41,359 nucleotides of DNA from Spirochaetota bacterium (GTDB lineage Bacteria > Spirochaetota > JAGLSM01 > JAKPMW01). The stretch covers positions 1 to 41,359 of the forward strand of contig JAITCI010000064.1 in assembly GCA_031283155.1 (NCBI GenBank), read 5' to 3'. The notes under the pieces were generated by a model that had not been told where the DNA came from, made no database searches, and was given only the letters and a program-made list of their open reading frames with translations. A program made the translations under genes and the position numbers. Shown piece by piece: positions 14,920 through 25,493 of this stretch; the stretch's first letter is position 1; every line of letters starts with the position of its first letter.

Positions 14920-16629
14920 ATGGGCGTTGTTGAGGGCATTTTTCAGCTTCTGGGAAGTTTGGGATTGTTCCTCTATGGCATGAAGGTTATGAGCGACGGT
15001 CTCCAGAAGTCCTCGGGGGACAGGCTGCAAAAAACGCTCCGCTTTATGACCAAAAATCGCTTTGCCGGGGTTGCGACCGGTATAGGCGTTACCAGCGTCA
15101 TCCAGTCGTCTTCCGCAACGACGGTTATGGTGGTGAGCTTTGTGAGCGCCGGGATGCTGTCTCTTACGCAGTCCATTGGGGTCATTATGGGCGCGAATAT
15201 CGGGACGACCGTGACCGCCTGGATTGTGTCCCTTTTTGGGTTCAAGATGAAGATCACGGCGCTGGCTCTGCCCGCCATTGGTTTGGCGCTGCCGCTCATA
15301 TTCATCAAAAAGTTCAGGAAGGAAACCTTTGGCGAATTTCTCATTGGTTTTGGCATCCTTTTTCTGGGGCTCTATTATCTGAAGGAATGTATGCCTGCGG
15401 TGGACGGAGACAGCCAGGCCATCAAGGATTTTGTGGCGTCCATAACCGGCGGCGGGCTTATCTCGCGGCTTGCGTTTGTCTGTTTCGGTATGGTGCTGAC
15501 GGTTATCGTGCAGTCTTCCAGCGCCACGGTGGCCATTACGCAAACAATGGCCTTTCAGGGGTGGCTGGATTTTGAATCCGCAGTATCCATAGTGCTTGGG
15601 GAAAATATAGGAACAACCATTACAGCCCAGATTGCTTCCGTGGGATGCAGTCTGGACGCCAAGCGCGCCGCCATGGTGCATACCATGTTCAATGTTTTCG
15701 GGGTTGTTTGGGTGGTGTCCATTTTTCCCATATTTGTGAAGGTTGTCGATTCTCTCTACCCGGGATCCCGATCCCTGCTTGGAGAGGCGACGTCCGACAA
15801 CGTGAATATTACCGCAGGCATCGCGCTCTTCCATACCCTGTTTAATGTAACCAATACCTTTATCCTGATATGGTTTGTGACGCCATTTGAGCGGCTGATA
15901 CGGCATATGCTTCCGGGCAGGCGGATCCGGACGGATGATGGGGTATACCGCCTGCGCTATTTTTCCGCATCCCTGCAGGATACCCCGGACATGAGTATCG
16001 TTCGCGCGCGGCAGGAGGTACAAAAGATGGCCGCGATTGTTGAGAATATGTTTACAAAGTTTATAACTCTTTTTTACAGCCGCGAGATAGATATCGAAAA
16101 GGACGTGAAGGAATTTGCCAAAAATGAGGAGTTTACCGACCAGATGCAGTCGGAGATATCGCGTTTTCTGGGAGAGTGTTCACGCTATAACCTCAGTACG
16201 AGCAATATGACGAGCGTCGCCATATTGGTGCGCGTAATCGATGAGCTTGAAAGCATCGCGGATTCCTGCTACCATTTGGTTTTGCTTGAGCAAAAATGCC
16301 GCGAGAAAAAATTTATGTATCACACAGAGGCTCTGGAAGCGACAAGACCCTATACCAATCTGATCCGCGAATTTCTCTCTCTGATCGCGCGGTATCTGGA
16401 TTCCAGTATGTCGCAGTACGAACTGGACGAAGCAAAAAAGATGGAGGATCAGATTAACAATTACCGAAACCTGCTGAAGCGCGCCGCGCGCAAGCGTATC
16501 GAAGAGGGCGGAAGCGTGAGCGGGGAGATATTATTTATCGACGAGCTGCAGCAGATGGAGCATATTGGTGATTTTGCGTTTAACATTGCCCGCGCGCTCT
16601 CCGGAGTGGGTATATATCCGGTGCGCTGA
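14920..16629 (+). CDS. Na+/phosphate symporter with C-terminal PhoU-like domain
   Basis: Inner-membrane sodium-dependent phosphate importer of the NptA/type II family. Two Na/Pi-cotransporter repeats carry the hallmark QSSSATT motif (VIQSSSATTVMVVS near residue 60; VQSSSATVAITQ near 200), each in a re-entrant/transmembrane setting; GANIGTT and GENIGTT follow each repeat. The C-terminal third, from about residue 365, is a helical PhoU-like region, common in this family and thought to regulate uptake. ATG 14920 has AGGAG six bases upstream. The longer in-frame extension to 14749 is repeat-derived and rejected. The protein is 569 residues. The HU gene follows after 47 bases. Confidence 0.93.
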   Translation: MGVVEGIFQLLGSLGLFLYGMKVMSDGLQKSSGDRLQKTLRFMTKNRFAGVATGIGVTSVIQSSSATTVMVVSFVSAGMLSLTQSIGVIMGANIGTTVTAWIVSLFGFKMKITALALPAIGLALPLIFIKKFRKETFGEFLIGFGILFLGLYYLKECMPAVDGDSQAIKDFVASITGGGLISRLAFVCFGMVLTVIVQSSSATVAITQTMAFQGWLDFESAVSIVLGENIGTTITAQIASVGCSLDAKRAAMVHTMFNVFGVVWVVSIFPIFVKVVDSLYPGSRSLLGEATSDNVNITAGIALFHTLFNVTNTFILIWFVTPFERLIRHMLPGRRIRTDDGVYRLRYFSASLQDTPDMSIVRARQEVQKMAAIVENMFTKFITLFYSREIDIEKDVKEFAKNEEFTDQMQSEISRFLGECSRYNLSTSNMTSVAILVRVIDELESIADSCYHLVLLEQKCREKKFMYHTEALEATRPYTNLIREFLSLIARYLDSSMSQYELDEAKKMEDQINNYRNLLKRAARKRIEEGGSVSGEILFIDELQQMEHIGDFAFNIARALSGVGIYPVR

Positions 16630-16676
16630 GGGATTTTATTTAGCGCTGTTTATAAACATATAGAGGAGCTACTATT

Positions 16677-16982
16677 ATGAGTGCAGCAGGAAAACCGCTT
16701 ACAAAAACAGAGATTCTGACTGAGCTGGCCGGGGGCAACGATATGTCGAAAGCGCAGGTGTCGGCGTTTTTGGATTCTCTCTGCGCGATAGCGTACCGCG
16801 AGGCGAAGAAAAACGCAAAGTTCACCCTGCCGGGATTCGGTATCCTGAAACTTCAGAAGCGCGCCGCGCGCATGGGGCGCAACCCCGCCACCGGCGAGTC
16901 GATCAAGATCCCCGCGAAAACAGTCGTCAAATTTGTTCTTTCAAAGGCGTGCAAGGAAGCCATCCTGGCGAAAAAGAAGTAG
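16677..16982 (+). CDS. HU/IHF-family DNA-binding protein
   Basis: Small (101 residues) histone-like protein that bends and compacts DNA. The HU fold is clear: LTKTEILTELA..., FLDSLCAIAYREAKKNAKFTLPGFGILKLQKRAARMGRNPATGESIKIPAKTVVKF is the usual order of helices, beta-arm and RNPxTG tip (quoted in pieces: LPGFGILKL, RMGRNPATGE, IKIPAKTVVKF). GAGGAG lies upstream of the ATG. Its stop codon directly abuts the stop of convergent leuD, with no intervening base, so no terminator fits between them. It may be co-transcribed with the phosphate symporter or have its own promoter in the 47-base gap. Confidence 0.93.
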   Translation: MSAAGKPLTKTEILTELAGGNDMSKAQVSAFLDSLCAIAYREAKKNAKFTLPGFGILKLQKRAARMGRNPATGESIKIPAKTVVKFVLSKACKEAILAKKK

Positions 16983-17504
16983 TCAGCCGTATTTTTTGTG
17001 GGCGTAGTCGAGCCATCCGCCGGCCTGGATCAGATCGCGGTCGAAGCCGTTCAGTACGAAGGACCAGGTGCTGATTTTATCTTCGGACGTGATGACAATA
17101 TTCGGCGGATATGTTGTGATTACGCAGGCGGCGTCGCGGGAAGCCCCGATGATGCGTTCGATATCTTCTTTCGGGAGTTCGATGGCCAGCATCCCGCAGT
17201 TATACATATTCTGGCGAAAGATGCGCGCGAAGCTCTCCGCTATAACTGCGTAAATCCCGTTCGCTTCGAGCGCCCAGGGAGCGTGTTCGCGCGAGCTTCC
17301 GCAGCCGAAATTGGCGCGCGTTACGAGTACCCCTTTTCCCGCGATGTCGCGGCCCGGGTCGAATCCGGGAAGCGCGAGATCCTCGAGGAGATGGGAGCTG
17401 AGCGCGTCTTTGGAGAGTACGGTCAAATATTTTGCCGGGATGATCTCATCGGTGTTAATATCATCGCGATCCAGAAAGAGGATCCTGCCGCCGAATTTTT
17501 TCAT
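16983..17504 (-). CDS. leuD: 3-isopropylmalate dehydratase small subunit, compact type
   Basis: Small subunit of the aconitase-type isomerase that interconverts 2- and 3-isopropylmalate in leucine synthesis. Motifs are FLDRDDINTDEIIPAKYL near the N-terminus and the substrate-loop signature FGCGSSREHAPWAL. Length (173 residues) is that of the LeuD2/HacB type rather than the longer enterobacterial form, so homoaconitase or citraconate/dimethylmalate relatives remain possible. ATG 17504 follows GAGG at seven bases; the frame runs open further upstream but would overlap leuC. It lies 16 bases after leuC in the same operon. LeuA and LeuB are not in the window. Confidence 0.9.
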   Translation of the reverse strand: MKKFGGRILFLDRDDINTDEIIPAKYLTVLSKDALSSHLLEDLALPGFDPGRDIAGKGVLVTRANFGCGSSREHAPWALEANGIYAVIAESFARIFRQNMYNCGMLAIELPKEDIERIIGASRDAACVITTYPPNIVITSEDKISTWSFVLNGFDRDLIQAGGWLDYAHKKYG

Positions 17505-17520
17505 AGGGATGCCTCGCTTG

Positions 17521-18810
17521 TTAATTCGCCGTATACAGCGCGGAGTTGCGGATATGCCCCGCAAGCGCGGCCGCCGCTGCGCTCGCCGGGCTCATCAGAT
17601 GGATCATGCCGCCCTTGCCCATGCGCCCGTTAAAATTGCGGTTGGTGGTGCTGGCGGCGGTCTCGCCCGAGGCCAGGACGCCATTGCTCATACCGAGGCA
17701 GGCACCGCAGGTGGGGTTGGTCAGGCAAACCCCGGCGTCCATGAAAATTTTGACGAGGCCCTCGTCGAGCGCCCGGCTGTATACGGCAGGCGTTGCGGGC
17801 GAAAGAATGGCGCGCACAGAATCGGCAATTTTTTTCCCTCGGAGAACATCGGCGGCGACGCGCAGATCCTCGATCCGGCCGTTTGTGCATGAACCGATGT
17901 ACACCTGATCAATATGCGTTCCTTCGAGTTCGCGGATGGTTTTTACCTGATCGGGCTTATATCCAAAGGTACCCATGGGCTCGACGGCGCTTACGTCGTA
18001 TTGGAAGGTTTTTTCGTATTCCGCGTCGGGATCGGAATGCCAGGCCATCCAGGAGGCGAGAGCCTCTTCTTTGGACGTGCATTCCGCGCTGATGAATGGC
18101 CAGAGATAATCCGCCGTAACGGCGTCGGGGGCGCATATACCGGAACTCGCGCCGGCCTCGACGGCCATATTGCAGATGGTCATGCGCGATTCCATGCTCA
18201 TCGCGGTAACTGCTTCACCGCAAAATTCCATGACGCAATTTGTCGCGCCGTCGGTGCCGATCTGTCCGATTATGTACAGGATCACGTCTTTCGCGTATAC
18301 CCCCGCGCGGAGCTTTCCGTTTAATATAAAGCGTATACTCTTGGGCTCGCGGAAAACGGCCACGCCTTTGTGGATACCCACCGCGAGATCGGTCGTTCCC
18401 ACGCCGGCCGCGAACGCGCCGAACGCGCCATGCGTGCAGGTGTGCGAATCCCCCATGATGATGGTCATGCCCGGGCGCGCGAAGCCCTGCTCGGGAAAGA
18501 GGGCGTGGCAGACCCCGTTCCGGCCAATGTCAAAAAAATCACGGATTCCGGAGCGGCGCGCCCAGTCGCGCAGAACCTTGCCCTGCTCCGCGGTCAGGCT
18601 GTCCTTTGCGGGGCTTACGTGGTCGATGACTGCCTTTATGCGGGCGGGGTCAAAAACGCTCTCCATGCCGCGCTCGCGGAGTTCCTGGATCGCGATGGGG
18701 GTTGTGATCTCGTGGCAGAAAACGGCGTCCAGCCGGAGGACATGGCTTCCCGCGTCGGGCTTATCGACGAGGTGGGCGTCAAAGATTTTTTCGGCGATGG
18801 TTCTTCCCAT
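17521..18810 (-). CDS. leuC: 3-isopropylmalate dehydratase large subunit, compact type
   Basis: Large [4Fe-4S] subunit of isopropylmalate isomerase. Visible signatures include MGDSHTCTHGAFGAFAAGVG, the first cluster ligand in IGSCTNGRIEDL, and the pair in CLTNPTCGACLGM. At 429 residues it belongs to the shorter LeuC2/HacA-like branch (E. coli LeuC is 466), consistent with the short LeuD partner. ATG 18810 follows GGAG; the open frame extends far upstream but only as antisense of the EFR1 gene. The operon diverges from the flavodoxin/ferredoxin gene at 18931. Confidence 0.92.
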   Translation of the reverse strand: MGRTIAEKIFDAHLVDKPDAGSHVLRLDAVFCHEITTPIAIQELRERGMESVFDPARIKAVIDHVSPAKDSLTAEQGKVLRDWARRSGIRDFFDIGRNGVCHALFPEQGFARPGMTIIMGDSHTCTHGAFGAFAAGVGTTDLAVGIHKGVAVFREPKSIRFILNGKLRAGVYAKDVILYIIGQIGTDGATNCVMEFCGEAVTAMSMESRMTICNMAVEAGASSGICAPDAVTADYLWPFISAECTSKEEALASWMAWHSDPDAEYEKTFQYDVSAVEPMGTFGYKPDQVKTIRELEGTHIDQVYIGSCTNGRIEDLRVAADVLRGKKIADSVRAILSPATPAVYSRALDEGLVKIFMDAGVCLTNPTCGACLGMSNGVLASGETAASTTNRNFNGRMGKGGMIHLMSPASAAAAALAGHIRNSALYTAN

Positions 18811-18842
18811 GGTACGCTCCGGGGGTGATGCGGACTTCCTGA

Positions 18843-18879
18843 AAGATACTAGCTTCTTTTCGGTGTTTGGAAGTATCTT
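18843..18879. promoter_or_regulatory. Operator-like inverted repeat between leuC and the EFR1 gene
   Basis: AAGATACT (18843-18850) and AGTATCTT (18872-18879) form a perfect 8-bp inverted repeat with a 21-bp spacer in the 120-bp divergent intergenic region. It could be a repressor site or overlap the -10 regions of both genes (TAGTAT on the minus strand). The function is inferred from position only. Confidence 0.35.
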
Positions 18880-18930
18880 AGCACAGAGAGGCTTGTACAC
18901 CCGATTTTGCCTCTGTGTATGGAGGAGAGT

Positions 18931-19749
18931 ATGAAAACGGTCATATATTATTTTTCCGGTACCGGAAACTCGCTGCAAATCGCGCGCGATCTCGCAACTT
19001 ACCTGAGTGAATCGAAGCTGTCTGCGATGTCTGAGAATCCCGGAAACAAAAAGATAATCCATAAAAATACCCGTGTTGGGCTTGTTTTCCCTACCTATGT
19101 CTGGGGGCTGCCCAATATCGTGCGTGAATTTGTACCCAGGCTCCAGCTCGAGGATTGCTTTATTTTTTCTGCGGTCAGCTGCGGCGGAAATATAGGCGCT
19201 GCCAACCGGCAGCTTCAGGACCTGCTTGAAGCCCAGGGTATGAAGCTCTCGGCGGGTTTTCAGGTGCGTATGCCCGGCAATTATATCCGGATGTATCCGG
19301 CCCAACCGCCCGACAAGATCAAAAAAATCCTGGTCGCCTCCCGCGCGAAGGTTCGGGAGATCGCGAAGATTTTGAACCGGAACGAAGAGCACCCCTATGA
19401 GAACGGCGCTTTTTGGAGCCGCATCTTAGCGGGCGTTATATACAAGTCTTTTCTTGCAAGGCTGGATACGGTGGCTGAGCAGTTTCGCGTTACCGACAGG
19501 TGTGCCTCCTGCGGAAATTGCGCCGCGATCTGCCCCTCGCGGATTATAAAGATCCCGAAAAAGGGGGCGGAGCCGCAATGGAATGGGCATTGCGAGCAGT
19601 GCCTCGCCTGTATCCAGTGGTGTCCTGAAGAGGCGATAGAATTTGGAAATAAAACCAAAGGCCGCCGCCGTTATCATTACCCGGGCATTCGCGCCGAAGA
19701 CATCATTCCCAAACGAGGCAAGGATGAGACGGTAAAGAAAAAGCGGTAG
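18931..19749 (+). CDS. EFR1-type flavodoxin/ferredoxin fusion protein
   Basis: A 272-residue cytoplasmic electron carrier. Residues 1-160 are flavodoxin-like, with the FMN phosphate loop YFSGTGNS at 7-14. The C-terminal part has two [4Fe-4S] motifs: Cys191/194/197/201 (CASCGNCAAICP) and Cys221/224/227/231 (CEQCLACIQWCP). This arrangement is the EFR1 family found in clostridia and other anaerobes. It probably shuttles low-potential electrons, perhaps linked to pyruvate oxidation, but no partner is adjacent. The start at 18931 is fixed by GGAGGAG; the ORF reaches 18907 but that part holds the SD. It converges on the unknown gene at 19755 with a five-base gap. Confidence 0.92.
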   Translation: MKTVIYYFSGTGNSLQIARDLATYLSESKLSAMSENPGNKKIIHKNTRVGLVFPTYVWGLPNIVREFVPRLQLEDCFIFSAVSCGGNIGAANRQLQDLLEAQGMKLSAGFQVRMPGNYIRMYPAQPPDKIKKILVASRAKVREIAKILNRNEEHPYENGAFWSRILAGVIYKSFLARLDTVAEQFRVTDRCASCGNCAAICPSRIIKIPKKGAEPQWNGHCEQCLACIQWCPEEAIEFGNKTKGRRRYHYPGIRAEDIIPKRGKDETVKKKR

Positions 19750-19754
19750 GTTTG

Positions 19755-20258
19755 TTATTGGGCATAGCCAAGTCTTCCGGCGAGCGCGGCGCGCGTGTTA
19801 TTCGTGAGTTCGCTGAAAGCGTAGCGTCCGGAATGGATGAGCCGCAGCGTTGCCCACCACTCCGCGCTGTAGCGATCCTCATTTTCGAGGAGGAGTGCGT
19901 ATTCCCTTGCCGGAGAGTAAACTTCCGCGAGCGTCCGGATTTTTTGGCTGGTTTCATAAAAGCGGTTCAGCCTGGCGAGAACCCATTCGCCCGTAACCCC
20001 GCTTAAGTGTGGATTGCGCGCGGCTATCTGATCGTGCTTGATCGATCGGTTGGACTTATCGTCTTCCATATCCGCAGAGCCTATCCTGTTTTCCAGCAGG
20101 CGTTCAAGCGTCAGATTGCTTTCGGCCTCAATGCCGGAGAAGAGCGGGGGCAGCGCGGTAACATAATCGATATACCCCTCTGCGGCAGCCGCAGCAATGA
20201 ACAAACCGATTAATATAAATATGAAAACCATTTTTATTGTATACCGCACCGTGGTCAT
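19755..20258 (-). CDS. Unknown protein with N-terminal membrane anchor (aspS operon)
   Basis: A 167-residue protein. Residues about 8-27 (MVFIFILIGLFIAAAAAEG) form a signal peptide or membrane anchor, and the rest is a soluble helical domain with no motif I recognise. It starts three bases after the stop of the 435-residue gene and is the last gene of the aspS operon, so it likely acts together with that protein outside the membrane. Not assigned to a family. Confidence 0.7.
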   Translation of the reverse strand: MTTVRYTIKMVFIFILIGLFIAAAAAEGYIDYVTALPPLFSGIEAESNLTLERLLENRIGSADMEDDKSNRSIKHDQIAARNPHLSGVTGEWVLARLNRFYETSQKIRTLAEVYSPAREYALLLENEDRYSAEWWATLRLIHSGRYAFSELTNNTRAALAGRLGYAQ

Positions 20259-20261
20259 CCT

Positions 20262-21569
20262 TTATTTTGGGTAGAGATTTGTATACACGGCCTGGATATC
20301 CACAGGATCAAGCCGCAGTAATTTCAGGGAATAATGAATAACCGGATTGAGCTCATCCATAAGTGCTTCATTATTGAGAGGCGCTTGGGATGTATCGCTT
20401 CGATTTTTGTCTTCTTCCTCCGGAGCTTCAAGGCCAAAGAGAAGCGCAAGGCAGCGTTTGGGATCCTGTTTGGCCTGGAGCATTATAAAGGCGCGCATCT
20501 TGCTGTTTGCGTACAATGCCGGGATATAGTGATCCAGATAATTCCCGGGAATGCCCTGCAGGGCTGCGCTCGCTTCCGGAGCCATTTTGACGGCATTGGT
20601 CTTCGAGTGGAGTTGCTGCAGAGCCGGTAATACGCGAATCGCGAAAGCATTTGTGGGCGCTGCGTACCGCGCGACGTCGTTAATGGCGGCAAGCATCAGG
20701 ATACCCGCGCCGATATGGTTGGCTTCGAGTTTGTCGGCGTCCAGCAGAAACGGAATATGACTGCGCCAGGTAATTTTGTTATCCGGCGCGGATATGGCGC
20801 TTGTGTTGGAGGGAAAACTCAGGAGTTCGAGCGAACGCAGCGAGAGCGCGCTTGTATGTGCTATTGCTGCGGCGAAGTATTGCTGGCGGCGTGCCCAGGC
20901 GCGCGTTGTCGCGGGCTTCTGGCTTCCGCGTGTGCGAAAGATATCGCCCATCACAATTTCGCAGTCATGGATGCGCAACCCGGTATGTGTACTCTGCACT
21001 TCGTCGATCCCGGGGACAATCAAAGCGGTATCGCTCCAGGCGGTAATCAGCGCGGTATCGCTCCAGGGGTGATAGAAAGCGACCAGCGCCTCATCTGCGC
21101 GGGGCGCTTGCGTATTCGGCGGGGAGTTCGTTAAATTCGCCGGATTTGCTTCGTTTCCATTCGTCTCCTCGGCCATTGTCATCAGCGCGCCATGGAAAAA
21201 CCAGCGCCAGCCGAGATCGGGATGCACCGTTTGCCACAGGCTTTCGCCCAGTTCCTGAAAATATTCGCCCGCTCCGGCATTCGCGAATTGACTGAAGGCG
21301 ATAGTCGGATTAATGCGCGCTTTTTCGAGAAAGCGAAGCGCCTCCTCCAATACCCGTGTATGCAGAGGGAGGGACTGCGCCTCTTCCGTAACGCCGGGGC
21401 TTTGTCCGAAAAATAAAACACATACCGGAACAAGAAGCGCCGGCGCGAGGACAGCAAGAAGAATGCGGCGCTTGCGCCTATAGCATGATACGCGCCTGAG
21501 CAATTCCGTTTTTCCCGCTGAAAGAAGCCGCGTAATCCACTCTGCGGCTTTCCTGAGAGGACTCCCCAC
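20262..21569 (-). CDS. Unknown single-pass membrane protein (aspS operon)
   Basis: A 435-residue protein. After a basic N-terminus (CYRRKRR) comes one hydrophobic segment, ILLAVLAPALLVPVCVLFF, at about residues 36-54; the remainder should be extracytoplasmic. A tandem nine-residue duplication WSDTALIT-A / WSDTALIV lies near residues 168-186, encoded by 27-nt direct repeats (identical 16-bp blocks at 21025-21040 and 21052-21067). The Asn/Thr/Ala-rich middle looks like linker. The start is GTG, five bases after the aspS stop, without a strong SD, suggesting translational coupling. No family recognised; probably lineage-specific. Confidence 0.7.
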   Translation of the reverse strand: MGSPLRKAAEWITRLLSAGKTELLRRVSCYRRKRRILLAVLAPALLVPVCVLFFGQSPGVTEEAQSLPLHTRVLEEALRFLEKARINPTIAFSQFANAGAGEYFQELGESLWQTVHPDLGWRWFFHGALMTMAEETNGNEANPANLTNSPPNTQAPRADEALVAFYHPWSDTALITAWSDTALIVPGIDEVQSTHTGLRIHDCEIVMGDIFRTRGSQKPATTRAWARRQQYFAAAIAHTSALSLRSLELLSFPSNTSAISAPDNKITWRSHIPFLLDADKLEANHIGAGILMLAAINDVARYAAPTNAFAIRVLPALQQLHSKTNAVKMAPEASAALQGIPGNYLDHYIPALYANSKMRAFIMLQAKQDPKRCLALLFGLEAPEEEDKNRSDTSQAPLNNEALMDELNPVIHYSLKLLRLDPVDIQAVYTNLYPK

Positions 21570-21574
21570 GTTTT

Positions 21575-23341
<1,767 letters not shown>

Positions 23342-23441
23342 AACGTATGCTTTCCTTATTCGTGGATTATGGGGGACGTAACGCAAAAATAGCACAGGAT
23401 GAATCAAAAGGGGCTTCCAATATGTCCCTTTATGGAATCCT

Positions 23442-23471
23442 TTGACTTCATGGTATCGCTTTAGGTAGAAT
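23442..23471 (+). promoter_or_regulatory. Promoter of the cyclase-like membrane gene pair
   Basis: TTGACT (23442-23447) and TAGAAT (23466-23471) are 18 bp apart. The predicted start near 23478 leaves a very short leader with the strong SD AGGAGAGG (23479-23486) just before ATG 23490. Confidence 0.6.
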
Positions 23472-23489
23472 AGATGCAAGGAGAGGTTT

Positions 23490-24464
23490 ATGGCACGAAA
23501 GGCAAGAAAAGAGGTGAGCCGGAGCGAAATCATACGGCTTCTCGCGGCTCTGTTTCTCCTTCCGCTTGGTGCCGCGTTTTTCTTCTCCATTGCCTTTGCG
23601 CTTGCCGCGCCCGGTTCATTATTTCCCGATCTTTGGCTTTTTCTGGTTATGGTAACGCTTCTGGCGTTTCTCTCCTGTGTACTTTTTGCCGCCTACCGTT
23701 CGATCATATTCGGTTTTTCCCGCGAGGTCGCGCTGCGTATTCAATATACCATTGATCCCGATGGAAGCGGAAATGAACCCGCCCCCTTTTTGCTTTTTCA
23801 TGCGGGGCAGGAGTTCGAGATCATCGCCGAATCCATCGAAACCTGGCGGGGCGATCTGAAGGGTGTGCTGGATCGCAGTTCTTCTTCGGGCGAAATATGG
23901 GCGCTGGACGCCCATATCCGTTTTCCGTTTGCGGGTGCCGCTACGGCATACCGGACAAAATCCCTGGAGCTTAAAAAAAACAAGCTGCGCCAAAATCTGC
24001 GATCTGCTGCGGTGCTTGCTTTTTTCATTGATTTTCAGGATCCGGAGCCGGTTGCCGCCAAAAAGCACCTGGAGCGCACCTCCGCGCTTTTTGCGGATCT
24101 CATCGCCGGTGGGGAGCGCTATGGAGGCGTTGCTGCCGAAATATCCTGGAACGCATTTTGGCTCATTTTTTCATCGGGCAGCGATGATCAAACCTGCGCC
24201 ATGGGCGCAATCCGCGCCGCCAAAGAGATTTATGATCGCGCAGAGCGTCTCCATCCCGAGGCAAGACTGCGTGTGCTTGCGGATTATTTCCCTGTGTGCG
24301 AAAGTATGCTTTTGGCCGGAAAAGCCTGGCGCTATCATGCCGAGTCGCCCGGCATCGCGGCTCTCCGCGCTGCGGTCGTCATGCCCATCGGCGAGGAGAA
24401 TGCGGGACTCAGGTTTTCCTCGCGCATCGTGCAACTGGTTCGCGCGCGCGGAGGTACGTCATGA
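23490..24464 (+). CDS. Membrane-anchored protein with degenerate class III cyclase-like domain (first of pair)
   Basis: A 324-residue protein with two N-terminal transmembrane helices (about residues 16-42 and 47-70), a middle region, and a C-terminal domain from about residue 165 whose layout resembles a class III nucleotidyl cyclase: AAVLAFFIDF in place of the first metal-binding strand, GGVAAEISWNAFWLIF in place of the GDavmavF strand, then AMGAIRAAKEIYDRAERLHP and the region ALRAAVVMPIGEEN. The second catalytic Asp is replaced (SWN), so enzymatic activity is unlikely. This assignment is my inference from pattern, not a firm family call. Its stop overlaps the next start (ATGA). Confidence 0.6.
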   Translation: MARKARKEVSRSEIIRLLAALFLLPLGAAFFFSIAFALAAPGSLFPDLWLFLVMVTLLAFLSCVLFAAYRSIIFGFSREVALRIQYTIDPDGSGNEPAPFLLFHAGQEFEIIAESIETWRGDLKGVLDRSSSSGEIWALDAHIRFPFAGAATAYRTKSLELKKNKLRQNLRSAAVLAFFIDFQDPEPVAAKKHLERTSALFADLIAGGERYGGVAAEISWNAFWLIFSSGSDDQTCAMGAIRAAKEIYDRAERLHPEARLRVLADYFPVCESMLLAGKAWRYHAESPGIAALRAAVVMPIGEENAGLRFSSRIVQLVRARGGTS

Positions 24465-25489
24465 TCGGGGCTTTTTGCCAGTGGGTATGGAATCAGGCGC
24501 GTGACGGCGGAAAAAAGTTTTTCCTGCGTGTTTTTCTGTTTTGCGCAGGCGTCATGCTGTTTTTCTCCCTGATTATTTTTTTGCTCTGTCTTTTGACCTT
24601 CGATCTCGGTTTTATGGAGCATTGGTTCGTTCTTTTGCTGTTCGTGATTATCGCGATTGGGAGCGGAACGGCTTTTGCTTCTCTCTTCCGCAGTCTGGTA
24701 ACACAGGGGCTGGCGCGCGCTTTGACTAAATTTGAGGACATACCCAGCGGCAATCTGCGGCAGATGGACGCTCTGGCTGCACGCCTGGATTATCGCGCGC
24801 TTGAAGACAAATTGATGCGCTCCCTGCATGAGCAGCGCAGCGATGAGATTGCGCGCGCGCATACGACTCTGCTTGCCCAGGCGCGTTACCCCTGGTACAC
24901 AGCTCCCGTACTTTTGGATCGCATCCAGAGCGATGAGAATGCCCAGCAGATGCGCGGACGCAGCAAGGAAACCGTAATTGTTCTGCTTTCGCTGCCGAAT
25001 GCGAGCGGGTTATCTTTGGATCCGGAAAAAGCAAATTTTGCGCTGCGCAAGGTTATGGCGCGAACTCTCGGCTTCGCGCGCAGCACAGGGATGATGCTCA
25101 TCCAGTTTTCCCTCGAATCGAGTGTATTGGTCGCGGATATTCCCTACTCCGTGAGCCGCCCGCTGAAGAAGCGTCTGCCGGTACTCTGTCGTAAATGGAT
25201 CGCGCAGATCGCCGATCTTCTGGAGGAGATTGAGTATACCGGTTCCGCCTCGTGCTATCTCCACTTTGGCGATATCGCGTACGGGCGGATGCAGGCCGAC
25301 TCACGAAGCGCCTTTATTGTGGATACGCAAGCCTGGCAGGAACTTGTTACAGCCGAACGCAGTGAAGACGCGAAACGAGGCGATGGGGTGCTTGTTTCCG
25401 AAGCGTATTGCAAATATGCCGGTATCAACTGTGAAAATCCCGATCTGGTGACAAATCTTTCGCCGTCCTGGTTCCTTCTGAAAGACTGA
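24461..25489 (+). CDS. Membrane-anchored protein with degenerate class III cyclase-like domain (second of pair)
   Basis: A 342-residue protein with two N-terminal transmembrane helices (about 20-45 and 52-76), then a cytoplasmic part. From about residue 165 (ETVIVLLSLPNAS) it follows the cyclase-like plan: the later CYLHFGDIAYGRM resembles the GIHxGxVxxGxxG strand, FIVDTQAWQEL the cyclase 'GdaVNlAarL' helix and GDGVLVSEAYCK the final iLVSe strand. The N-terminal metal-binding Asp is absent (LLSLPN). GGAGG precedes the ATG, which overlaps the first gene's stop. Shared topology suggests that the two proteins form a heterodimer at the membrane. Confidence 0.6.
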   Translation: MIGAFCQWVWNQARDGGKKFFLRVFLFCAGVMLFFSLIIFLLCLLTFDLGFMEHWFVLLLFVIIAIGSGTAFASLFRSLVTQGLARALTKFEDIPSGNLRQMDALAARLDYRALEDKLMRSLHEQRSDEIARAHTTLLAQARYPWYTAPVLLDRIQSDENAQQMRGRSKETVIVLLSLPNASGLSLDPEKANFALRKVMARTLGFARSTGMMLIQFSLESSVLVADIPYSVSRPLKKRLPVLCRKWIAQIADLLEEIEYTGSASCYLHFGDIAYGRMQADSRSAFIVDTQAWQELVTAERSEDAKRGDGVLVSEAYCKYAGINCENPDLVTNLSPSWFLLKD

Positions 25490-25493
25490 CAGT

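Noticed and set aside
14878-16023. 381-codon open frame antisense to the Na/Pi symporter gene
   Set aside because: His/Arg/Gly-rich shadow without family resemblance; the plus-strand gene is certain.
23342-23590. Upstream extension of aspS to 23590
   Set aside because: Basic low-complexity residues crossing the promoter of the divergent gene; the AspRS OB-fold begins right after 23341.
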